Below, one piece after another: positions 1-5,365 of a DNA stretch of 5,761 nt (the stretch's first letter is position 1; each line of letters opens with the position of its first letter). Source of the stretch: an uncultured Desulfobacterales bacterium (GTDB lineage: Bacteria; Desulfobacterota; Desulfobacteria; Desulfobacterales; UBA11574). The stretch lies in assembly GCA_937925895.1 (NCBI GenBank), contig CALANC010000442.1, positions 1 to 5,761 on the forward strand, given 5' to 3'. Below the pieces are notes generated by a model. The model was not told the DNA's origin and did no database searches. It saw only the letters and a list, made by a program, of their open reading frames with translations. Position numbers and translations under genes: made by a program.

Positions 1-49
1 TAATTTATCTTTAAATAGCTTTTTGGTGATTAACACTGAAAAGTGTGAA

Positions 50-70
50 GTGCATAAAGTGCATAAAGTG
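50..70. repeat. short tandem repeat, GTGCATAAA x2 plus GTG
   Basis: Two exact adjacent copies of GTGCATAAA (50-58 and 59-67) are followed by a partial third copy, GTG (68-70). With only 2.3 units this may be simple slippage in AT-rich spacer DNA. It lies beyond the 3' end of any recognisable gene, and I see no function for it. Confidence 0.6.
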
Positions 71-78
71 AGCTAAAG

Positions 79-285
79 TTAAGATGTTCTGACAATTTTT
101 ATAAGATTGACTGCGCGCAAGCCTTTCCCCAACTTTAGGCACTCTTGTAAAGACTTTTATAGGTCTTCCATTGGTGTTTTTAAGTCTATCTCTTTAGCTC
201 TTATTCGGAAATTGTATAGTTCATTAATGTCAGTGGAATGATGAACATAACAAAATCCTAAAAAATATGGATCAAAGGTTTCAGA
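79..285 (-). pseudogene. possible decayed coding remnant, unidentified
   Basis: Read on the minus strand from 285, one frame stays open for 42 codons, meets TAA at 157-159, then stays open for 25 more codons to TAA at 79-81. The conceptual peptide looks protein-like, with segments INELYNFRIRAKEIDLKTP before the internal stop and KSLQECLKLGKGLRAVNLIK after it. There is no obvious start codon with a ribosome site, and the frame begins directly after the stop of the DDAH-like gene in the same phase. It could be the tail of a decayed gene or transposase, or simply chance: about 68 codons with a single internal stop is uncommon but not remarkable in AT-rich DNA. I do not recognise the family. Confidence 0.22.
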
Positions 286-1161
286 CTAAGTTCTAAGGAT
301 TGGCCTGGTCAGACAGGTCGGCCCGCCACCGCCCTTGAGACATAAATTATCCCCGTTGAATTCAAATACTTCCACCCCCTCCTCTTCCAGCATTTGTTTG
401 GTTAGCGGGTTACCGGCAATGACAACGCATTTGCCGGGTGCAATTGACAGAACATTGCCTCCCATTGAATCATATTCTGAATCAGGAACTTCAATGAACC
501 TTATGCCTCGTGAGATAAGAAAGTCTCTGAAAGGAACCGGCATCAATCGCGAGTACACGACCGCCAAATCTTGGCCCACGGGGCTTAGTATTGACATGAG
601 GTGAAGACAATCATCCTTCCCGTTCCAGTGGGGCAAAGGTACCTGAACAATCTCATCGACAATACCTGCCGTCAACTTTCTTAACTGCCGAACCCCCTCT
701 TCATTGCTTCTATAGGCTATCCCGACGGCCATGACCCGCTCATCGAGCCAAACAACATCCCCCCCCTCTAATCTGCCCTTCCCGGCAATTGCGCCGAGCA
801 CGGGTATTCCAAGTTCATTAAAAAATTTCTCCATGGAAGACGGTTCCCATCGACGCTGCTTCTTTCCCATATTGCCTAAGACCGCACCTTTTTCGGTTAT
901 CAATGCAGGATCACGGGTGTATAAAGAGTCAAGCCCTGTTCTAACGTCTTCGGGCAGATAATAAATATCGGCGGCTTCCTTAGCGATCAATTCTACGAAA
1001 GCGTCGAACTCTTCGATGGTTTTTTCATAATCAGGACAACCATTATAATTCAAATCTTTCCAGTTTGCGTTAACATATTCCTGGTTGTGCAAGGCATCTT
1101 TTGGGTGTTTCAATAGGATGCTTTTGATTTGACCGGTTTCAGACTGGCAGCCATATTTCAA
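286..1161 (-). CDS. DDAH/arginine deiminase-superfamily guanidino-modifying hydrolase
   Basis: This 291-residue cytoplasmic protein has the hallmarks of the amidinotransferase fold shared by dimethylarginine dimethylaminohydrolase (DDAH), arginine deiminase and amidinotransferases. The motifs, in order, are TRDP (Asp84, usually a guanidinium contact), LEGGDVVWLD (Glu132, Asp135), CLHLMSILSP (His187, catalytic base region) and GGGGPTCLTRP near the C-terminus (Cys283, the nucleophile that forms the covalent amidino adduct). All key residues are present, so it is probably active. The length suits DDAH-like enzymes; arginine deiminases are usually near 400 residues. The start is TTG: an in-frame TGA lies eight codons upstream, and a good GGAGAG ribosome site (1168-1173) sits 6 bases before it, whereas the nearby ATG is in another frame and stops at once. 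It is transcribed divergently from the phosphofructokinase gene and has no pathway partner in view. The exact substrate (methylarginine, arginine or another guanidine compound) cannot be settled from sequence alone, so no gene symbol is given. Confidence 0.87.
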   Translation of the reverse strand: MKYGCQSETGQIKSILLKHPKDALHNQEYVNANWKDLNYNGCPDYEKTIEEFDAFVELIAKEAADIYYLPEDVRTGLDSLYTRDPALITEKGAVLGNMGKKQRRWEPSSMEKFFNELGIPVLGAIAGKGRLEGGDVVWLDERVMAVGIAYRSNEEGVRQLRKLTAGIVDEIVQVPLPHWNGKDDCLHLMSILSPVGQDLAVVYSRLMPVPFRDFLISRGIRFIEVPDSEYDSMGGNVLSIAPGKCVVIAGNPLTKQMLEEEGVEVFEFNGDNLCLKGGGGPTCLTRPILRT

Positions 1162-1167
1162 AGCAAT

Positions 1168-1173
1168 CTCTCC
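1168..1173 (-). promoter_or_regulatory. ribosome binding site for the DDAH-like gene (fixes the TTG start)
   Basis: The minus strand reads GGAGAG, then six bases (ATTGCT), then TTG. This spacing, together with an in-frame TGA just upstream, leaves TTG as the only reasonable start for the gene ending at 286. Confidence 0.7.
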
Positions 1174-1236
1174 ATTTTTTTTTCAATCAGCAGGACACTC
1201 AAGATGTGTTTACCTTTCTCGGTTGTTAGAATACAG

Positions 1237-1265
1237 TCATTAACCGCAATTCATTGTCCTGTCAA
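1237..1265 (-). promoter_or_regulatory. weak candidate sigma70 promoter for the DDAH-like gene
   Basis: On the minus strand a perfect TTGACA -35 box (1260-1265) is followed after 17 bases by TAATGA (1237-1242), a poor match to TATAAT. The position, about 75 bases ahead of the TTG start, is sensible, but the weak -10 box makes this tentative. An activator could compensate for it. Confidence 0.3.
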
Positions 1266-1325
1266 GCTCGAGGCAGTAAAGTTTTTCGTTTGCAATAGTC
1301 TCTTCTCAATGAAAATCGAATAATC

Positions 1326-1355
1326 TTGACACGGGCATCCGGAGACAGATATTAT
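1326..1355 (+). promoter_or_regulatory. candidate sigma70 promoter for the PFP-CBS operon
   Basis: A consensus TTGACA -35 box (1326-1331) is followed after 18 bases by TATTAT (1350-1355), a 5/6 match to TATAAT. Transcription would start near 1362 and give a leader of roughly 150 bases before the ATG at 1516. This is the best promoter-like sequence I noticed in the window, and it lies directly upstream of the PPi-phosphofructokinase gene. Confidence 0.55.
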
Positions 1356-1413
1356 TGCTTTAGGTCACTTCAAACTTTAGGCCAGACAAGGTTCTTCCTT
1401 TATAAGCATAAGC

Positions 1414-1456
1414 AAAAAGTCTTTTGTAAGCGACATCGAGAAAAATAAGACTTTTT
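1414..1456. repeat. 10-bp perfect inverted repeat in the pfp leader
   Basis: AAAAAGTCTT (1414-1423) is matched by its exact reverse complement AAGACTTTTT (1447-1456) across a 23-base spacer. It lies between the predicted transcription start and the ribosome site of the phosphofructokinase gene. The stem has only three G-C pairs and the spacer is long, so it would be weak as a terminator even though the right arm ends in five T residues. It could be an operator, a leader hairpin or chance. Confidence 0.45.
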
Positions 1457-1504
1457 ACGAATTCATCAGTATCAGGGTGCAAAATTCAGGTTTAAATCTC
1501 AAGT

Positions 1505-1509
1505 GGAGA
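1505..1509 (+). promoter_or_regulatory. ribosome binding site for the PPi-phosphofructokinase
   Basis: GGAGA followed by six bases (AACACC) precedes the ATG at 1516. The alternative in-frame GTG at 1477 lacks a properly spaced ribosome site, so this element selects the ATG. Confidence 0.7.
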
Positions 1510-1515
1510 AACACC

Positions 1516-3618
1516 ATGCCCGGAAAAAAATCTTTAAGTATCGAAGATCTCATTAAGAATCCTGGAGTCCAGGCGGCAACCAGCAATGAAAACATGGAGC
1601 TCATCGAAAGGAGGTTGAATATTCCTCCAAAATGCAAATTGTTGTCCGGGCGTTATACAAAACTGATAGACAATGACCATTTTAAATTCGATATTCATAA
1701 TGACGCCAGCAAACTATTGCCGGACATCATCAATAACAAGGTGCAAATGATCACTGCCCTGGATACCGCCGATGACGCTTTCATAGAAAAATATTGTAGA
1801 AAACTCACCATCGGTATTGTATTTTCAGGCGGCCCTGCTCCTGGGGGACATAATGTTATTGCAGGACTATATGAAGCGGCTAAAAATGCCAATCCTGAAA
1901 CCAGAATATATGGTTTCCTACTCGGGCCCGATGGCATTATAGAAAATGAGTCGATTGAAATAACGGCTGATCTTGTTGCTGCCTATAGAAATCTTGGTGG
2001 TTTCACCATGATCAAAACCGGGCGCGCGAAAATAGACACCAAAAAAAAGGTGGCGCTGTCAAGAAAAACTTGCAAAAACCTTGGACTCGATGCCCTTGTC
2101 ATCGTCGGCGGAGATGATTCCAACACCAATGCTGCCTTTTTGGCCCAGGAAATGATCAAGGATGGAGTTCAGGTAATCGGCGTCCCCAAAACCATTGACG
2201 GGGACATTCAAGTTAGAGACGCAGACGGCAATGTTTTATGTGCCATGTCCTTTGGCTTTCATACCGCCGCAAGAGCGTTTGCCAATGCCATCAGCAATTT
2301 GTGTACGGATAGCAGTTCGGACGTTAAATACTGGCACATATGCAAGGTTATGGGAAGAGTGGCCAGCCACCTTGCCCTTGAAGTTGCACTTCAAACTCAC
2401 GCCAACATGACCTTGATCAGCGAGGATCTGGCAGATTATACGGATTATAAAAGAATTAACAAAGCAAAAGAAAAAGGAACCATAGACTATACTGCTTACG
2501 GAATGACCCTCAGACATCTGTCTCGGGTGATTTGCAATGGTATCGTCAGGCGAGCCGCTGTCAACAAGAATTACGGGGTAATTGTAATCCCTGAGGGAGT
2601 TCTGGAATTTATCAATGAAATACAGGTTTTTATCTTAAAGCTGAATACAATTATCGCCGAATATAATGAAACTCATGATAACGATTTCCATGTCAACTTT
2701 CTCTTGCTTGATGATAAGCTGGAATATTTACGGCAGCTGGCGAGGCGTTCAAGGGAAGATGCCTCTTTTAAAATATGGAACACCCGGGACGACGAACTAT
2801 TTAATGATATCCCCGCCTTTTTCCAGGAAGGCCTCCTCACGGAAAGAGACAGCCACGGGAATTTCCAGTTTTCGCAAGTGGAAACAGAAAGAGTTCTTTT
2901 GGGACTGGTAAAAGATTATCTTAATATTCTCAAAGAAAACGGGACGTATAAAATTGGCATCGAACGATCATATTACAAAAAAACACTCGAGCAAGAGGGA
3001 CTTGATCCGGCTTTTTTCGGACCAATCCTGTTTAAGAACTACGACGGAGACGATTACCTGCTGGTTAAAGAATCGATAATTTCTGTAAAAACACTTAAAC
3101 AAGCGCTGGTTAAAGCGGGAGCGATTTCGGCAGAAGAAGACGTCCCCGCGGCGGTGAATAAGATCTATAAGAAATCAGTTCCCAACTTCAAAACCCAGAT
3201 TCACTTTTACGGTTACGACGGCAGGGGTAATGATCCAACCAGATTTGACTGTAATTACACCTATAACTTGGGATTCACCGTTTTCAGCCTGATTGCAAAT
3301 GGTTCAACCGGCCAGATGGCGGCTATTCGGAATCTGGAAATGGATTTTTCCCTGTGGGAACCCATCGGGATTCCCATAGCTCCGCTGATGCACCTTGAAG
3401 AAAGAAAAGGAAAATTGACCCTGGTGCTGGAAAAAAGCCTGGTCGATTTAAATTCCGTTTCTTTCAGAGTGGTAAAATCCTTGAGAGAGAGATGGCTTGC
3501 AGCCACTCCCGATGAAGACAATTACAGAAGGCCGGGTCCGATTCGTTTTACCGGGAAGGGCGAAGAAGACAAGCCGATCACCTTGGTTTTGAATGCTTTG
3601 GATCGCGCTCACCAGTAA
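1516..3618 (+). CDS. diphosphate-fructose-6-phosphate 1-phosphotransferase (PPi-PFK), long form
   Basis: This 700-residue cytoplasmic enzyme interconverts fructose 6-phosphate and fructose 1,6-bisphosphate with pyrophosphate, so it can serve both glycolysis and gluconeogenesis. Counting from the ATG, the motifs are SGGPAPGGHN (about 104-112), GGDDSNTNA (198-206), PKTIDGD (224-230, catalytic Asp228), MGR (279-281), PEG (359-361) and YDGRGNDPTRFD (567-578). The C-terminal YRRPGPIRF (670-678) recalls the tail of plant-type long PFPs. Asp201 and Lys225 replace the glycines found at these sites in ATP-dependent enzymes, which points to PPi as phosphoryl donor. It is longer than plant beta subunits (about 560 residues), with roughly 100 residues before the nucleotide-fold glycine motif and an enlarged middle region (about 370-500). 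I chose the ATG over an in-frame GTG at 1477 because of its ribosome site. A CBS-ACT gene follows after 54 bases and is probably co-transcribed. No frameshift or missing key residue is apparent. Confidence 0.93.
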   Translation: MPGKKSLSIEDLIKNPGVQAATSNENMELIERRLNIPPKCKLLSGRYTKLIDNDHFKFDIHNDASKLLPDIINNKVQMITALDTADDAFIEKYCRKLTIGIVFSGGPAPGGHNVIAGLYEAAKNANPETRIYGFLLGPDGIIENESIEITADLVAAYRNLGGFTMIKTGRAKIDTKKKVALSRKTCKNLGLDALVIVGGDDSNTNAAFLAQEMIKDGVQVIGVPKTIDGDIQVRDADGNVLCAMSFGFHTAARAFANAISNLCTDSSSDVKYWHICKVMGRVASHLALEVALQTHANMTLISEDLADYTDYKRINKAKEKGTIDYTAYGMTLRHLSRVICNGIVRRAAVNKNYGVIVIPEGVLEFINEIQVFILKLNTIIAEYNETHDNDFHVNFLLLDDKLEYLRQLARRSREDASFKIWNTRDDELFNDIPAFFQEGLLTERDSHGNFQFSQVETERVLLGLVKDYLNILKENGTYKIGIERSYYKKTLEQEGLDPAFFGPILFKNYDGDDYLLVKESIISVKTLKQALVKAGAISAEEDVPAAVNKIYKKSVPNFKTQIHFYGYDGRGNDPTRFDCNYTYNLGFTVFSLIANGSTGQMAAIRNLEMDFSLWEPIGIPIAPLMHLEERKGKLTLVLEKSLVDLNSVSFRVVKSLRERWLAATPDEDNYRRPGPIRFTGKGEEDKPITLVLNALDRAHQ

Positions 3619-3672
3619 ATGTTTTTGAGATAAACCCGTTATGTTTTAAAAAATATTGAAAGAGAAAAAACC

Positions 3673-4278
3673 ATGAAAATTCATTCATTAATGATTCCTG
3701 ACCCCATCTCCATAACGGAAACCGCCTCCATAAGTGAAACCATTGAGCTAATGAAAATTAACTCCATCCGTCATCTCCCGGTCGTCACAAAGGGAAACAA
3801 ACTAAAAGGTTTTGTTACGCTTGCGGATTTGAAACAGGGGCTTATCCCTTCCATGTTGGGTGATGTCTCCCTTGCAGATTTAATAATCCGAAACCCTATC
3901 ACTGTTGATCCCGATGACGACATAGAAACGGCAGCCCAAATCATCTATAAACACAAAATTGGTGGCATGCCGGTCGTAAAAGACGAAAAGGTCGTCGGTA
4001 TCATAACCGAAACGGATATTCTGCGGGCCTTTATCGATATGATGGGCTTTCTTACCGCTAGTTCGCGTATTGATTTTGTCATCGGTGACAAGCCGGGTTC
4101 GTTTCAGAAAGCCTTACAGATTATTAACGTCAATGGCGGGGAGATCATAAGTGTCGGCATGACAGCTCAAAAGGCCAGCAAAAGAGTTTATTATTTCAGG
4201 CTCTTTCCCTGCGATACCGGCACCATAAAAATCGCTCTCGAAAAGGATGGGTTCGAAGTCTTAAGTGCAACGAACTAG
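3673..4278 (+). CDS. CBS-CBS-ACT domain protein (AcuB-like)
   Basis: The 201-residue soluble protein starts with two CBS domains (about 6-56 and 70-122). Typical signatures are SIRHLPVV followed by LKGFVTLADL in the first, and KIGGMPVV followed by VVGIITETDIL in the second. The C-terminal part (about 131-198) looks like an ACT domain, with DKPGSFQKAL as the usual loop-helix. CBS pairs bind adenosine nucleotides and ACT domains bind amino acids or other small metabolites, so a ligand-sensing regulatory role is likely; no catalytic motif is visible. The same architecture occurs in AcuB of Bacillus, whose role remains unclear, so I do not transfer the name. The gene begins 54 bases after the PPi-phosphofructokinase gene on the same strand, with a weak purine-rich ribosome site (GAAAGAGA, 3658-3665) and no terminator between, which suggests one operon and possibly a shared metabolic role. 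It ends 22 bases from the convergent hemB stop. Confidence 0.85.
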   Translation: MKIHSLMIPDPISITETASISETIELMKINSIRHLPVVTKGNKLKGFVTLADLKQGLIPSMLGDVSLADLIIRNPITVDPDDDIETAAQIIYKHKIGGMPVVKDEKVVGIITETDILRAFIDMMGFLTASSRIDFVIGDKPGSFQKALQIINVNGGEIISVGMTAQKASKRVYYFRLFPCDTGTIKIALEKDGFEVLSATN

Positions 4279-4300
4279 CCCGGATATTTTATAGTTAATT

Positions 4301-5275
4301 CTAATCCCTTAACTCTTCCGCCGCTTCAATGGCAAAATAAGTCAGAATCATATCGGCGCCGGCCCTTTTTATTGATATGAGCGTTTCCATCATAACCTTT
4401 TTGCCGTCGATCCACCCCATTTTGTCAGCCGCCTTTATCATGGCATATTCACCGCTTACATTATAAGCTGCGATGGGAAGATCGATTTCTTCGCGGATAC
4501 GACAAACGATGTCGAGATACGGAAGGGCCGGCTTAACCATAATGATATCCGCTCCTTCTTCCACATCCAGGGTTACTTCCCTGACAGCTTCCAGAGCATT
4601 GGCCGGATCCATCTGATATGTCCTCCGATCTCCGAATTGAGGTGCCGAGTCGGCCGCGGCACGAAAGGGTCCGTAGAATGCGGAACAATATTTAGCGGCA
4701 TATGACATGATGGGGACATTCGTAAAATCATTTTCATCTAGGGTATTACGAATCTCTGCCACACGGCCGTCCATCATGTCGGAAGGGGCAACCATATCCG
4801 CCCCTGCTTGTGCCTGTGACAGAGCGGTTTTGGCCAAAAGATCCAGGGTGGCATCGTTGTCTATTATTTGACCGTCCACAATACCGCAATGACCGTGATC
4901 CGTGTACTGACATAGGCAGACATCGGTTATGACAACCAGGTCCGGCAACTTGTCTTTGAGCGTACGTGTCGCCTTTTGCACGATGCCGCCTTTGGTATAA
5001 GCGGAGGTCCCAAGGGGATCTTTTTTTTCCGGTATTCCAAAAAGCATTACGGCAGGAATTCCAAGGCCATATGCTTTTTTTGCTGTTTTAACAAGATTAT
5101 CTACGGACAATTGATAATGTCCGGGCATGGTATGTATGGGGTTTTTGACACCCTTGCCTTTGATGGCAAAAAGAGGGAGAATAAAGTCGTCAACCGTCAG
5201 TGTGGTTTCACGAACCATACGTCGAAAGGCATCATTTTGGCGCAAACGCCTCGGTCTTGAATCGGGAAATAGCAT
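4301..5275 (-). CDS. porphobilinogen synthase (delta-aminolevulinic acid dehydratase)
   Basis: The 324-residue cytoplasmic enzyme condenses two 5-aminolevulinate molecules to porphobilinogen, the first common step of tetrapyrrole synthesis. It is full length for the family and collinear throughout. The zinc-type cysteine cluster [14 protein letters not shown] supplies Cys120, Cys122 and Cys130, so this is a Zn-dependent rather than an Asp-rich Mg-only enzyme. The two active-site lysines are Lys195 in [15 protein letters not shown] and Lys248 in [10 protein letters not shown], the latter being the Schiff-base lysine. The ATG start has a strong AAGGAG ribosome site (5281-5286) five bases upstream. 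It lies downstream of an AhbC/NirJ-like gene on the same strand with a 90-base gap containing a dyad. This fits a role in supplying uroporphyrinogen for siroheme and the alternative heme pathway. It converges on the CBS-ACT gene with no clear terminator between. Confidence 0.97.
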   Translation of the reverse strand: MLFPDSRPRRLRQNDAFRRMVRETTLTVDDFILPLFAIKGKGVKNPIHTMPGHYQLSVDNLVKTAKKAYGLGIPAVMLFGIPEKKDPLGTSAYTKGGIVQKATRTLKDKLPDLVVITDVCLCQYTDHGHCGIVDGQIIDNDATLDLLAKTALSQAQAGADMVAPSDMMDGRVAEIRNTLDENDFTNVPIMSYAAKYCSAFYGPFRAAADSAPQFGDRRTYQMDPANALEAVREVTLDVEEGADIIMVKPALPYLDIVCRIREEIDLPIAAYNVSGEYAMIKAADKMGWIDGKKVMMETLISIKRAGADMILTYFAIEAAEELRD

Positions 5276-5280
5276 AGCAA

Positions 5281-5286
5281 CTCCTT
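5281..5286 (-). promoter_or_regulatory. ribosome binding site of hemB
   Basis: The minus strand reads AAGGAG, then five bases (TTGCT), then ATG. It lies only five bases beyond the edge of the dyad at 5292-5319, so a folded RNA hairpin could affect ribosome access. Confidence 0.75.
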
Positions 5287-5291
5287 TCTTT

Positions 5292-5319
5292 ACCCGGATA
5301 TTTCATGAAAAATCCGGGT
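5292..5319. repeat. 28-bp dyad in the ahbC-hemB gap
   Basis: The arms ACCCGGAT (5292-5299) and ATCCGGGT (5312-5319) are perfect inverted repeats. The interior is itself a palindrome, TTTCATGAAA (5301-5310), flanked by one A/A mismatch on each side. As RNA it would form a GC-rich hairpin; as DNA it is a symmetrical operator-like site. Neither strand has a T-run immediately after the stem, so it is not a standard intrinsic terminator. It sits just upstream of the hemB ribosome site. Plausible roles are a regulator binding site, an mRNA-processing or stabilising hairpin, or translational control. Confidence 0.65.
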
Positions 5320-5365
5320 TAGGTCATTAATATCTAAAAAAGGGCGTTCAAGGAAGACGGAGATT

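Larger units (their letters stand above)
1..285. other. AT-rich intergenic stretch without an intact gene
   Basis: No open frame with a plausible start and ribosome site is visible on either strand, and nothing resembles a tRNA or a CRISPR array. The stretch lies downstream of the minus-strand gene that ends at 286. It contains a 9-bp tandem repeat (50-70), a small hairpin with arms ACACT (33-37) and AGTGT (42-46) around a GAAA loop, and a second short hairpin with arms AAGAC (150-154) and GTCTT (163-167). None of these has the GC-rich stem plus T-run of a convincing terminator. A possible decayed reading frame on the minus strand is listed separately. Confidence 0.6.
1162..1515. other. divergent intergenic regulatory region
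   Basis: This 354-base gap separates the divergent DDAH-like gene and the PPi-phosphofructokinase gene. I see no additional gene in it. It contains a candidate promoter in each direction and a perfect 10-bp inverted repeat in the phosphofructokinase leader. It also holds two copies of CTTTAGG (1358-1364 and 1375-1381), 17 bases apart start to start, around the predicted transcription start. Imperfect CGGTT/AACCG arms at about 1220-1246 lie within the left-facing promoter candidate. Confidence 0.6.

Noticed and set aside
150..167. Hairpin AAGAC/GTCTT as a terminator for the DDAH-like gene
   Set aside because: The stem is only five base pairs, lies about 120 bases past the stop and lacks a convincing T-run on the minus strand.
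1129..1323. Small plus-strand open frame across the start of the DDAH-like gene and the spacer
   Set aside because: It overlaps the 5' end and ribosome site of the divergent gene, resembles no known protein, and has no clear ribosome site.
1477..1515. In-frame GTG that would extend the phosphofructokinase by 13 residues
   Set aside because: It has no properly spaced ribosome site, whereas the ATG at 1516 has GGAGA six bases upstream; the extra residues match no family feature.
2236..2517. Minus-strand open frame inside the phosphofructokinase gene
   Set aside because: It lies wholly within a strongly supported gene, has no recognisable domain or ribosome site, and its composition is that of an antisense shadow. 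The same applies to the other frames overlapping the listed genes.
5292..5319. Rho-independent terminator between ahbC and hemB
   Set aside because: The stem is good but no T-run follows it on either strand; on the minus strand it runs straight into the hemB ribosome site.
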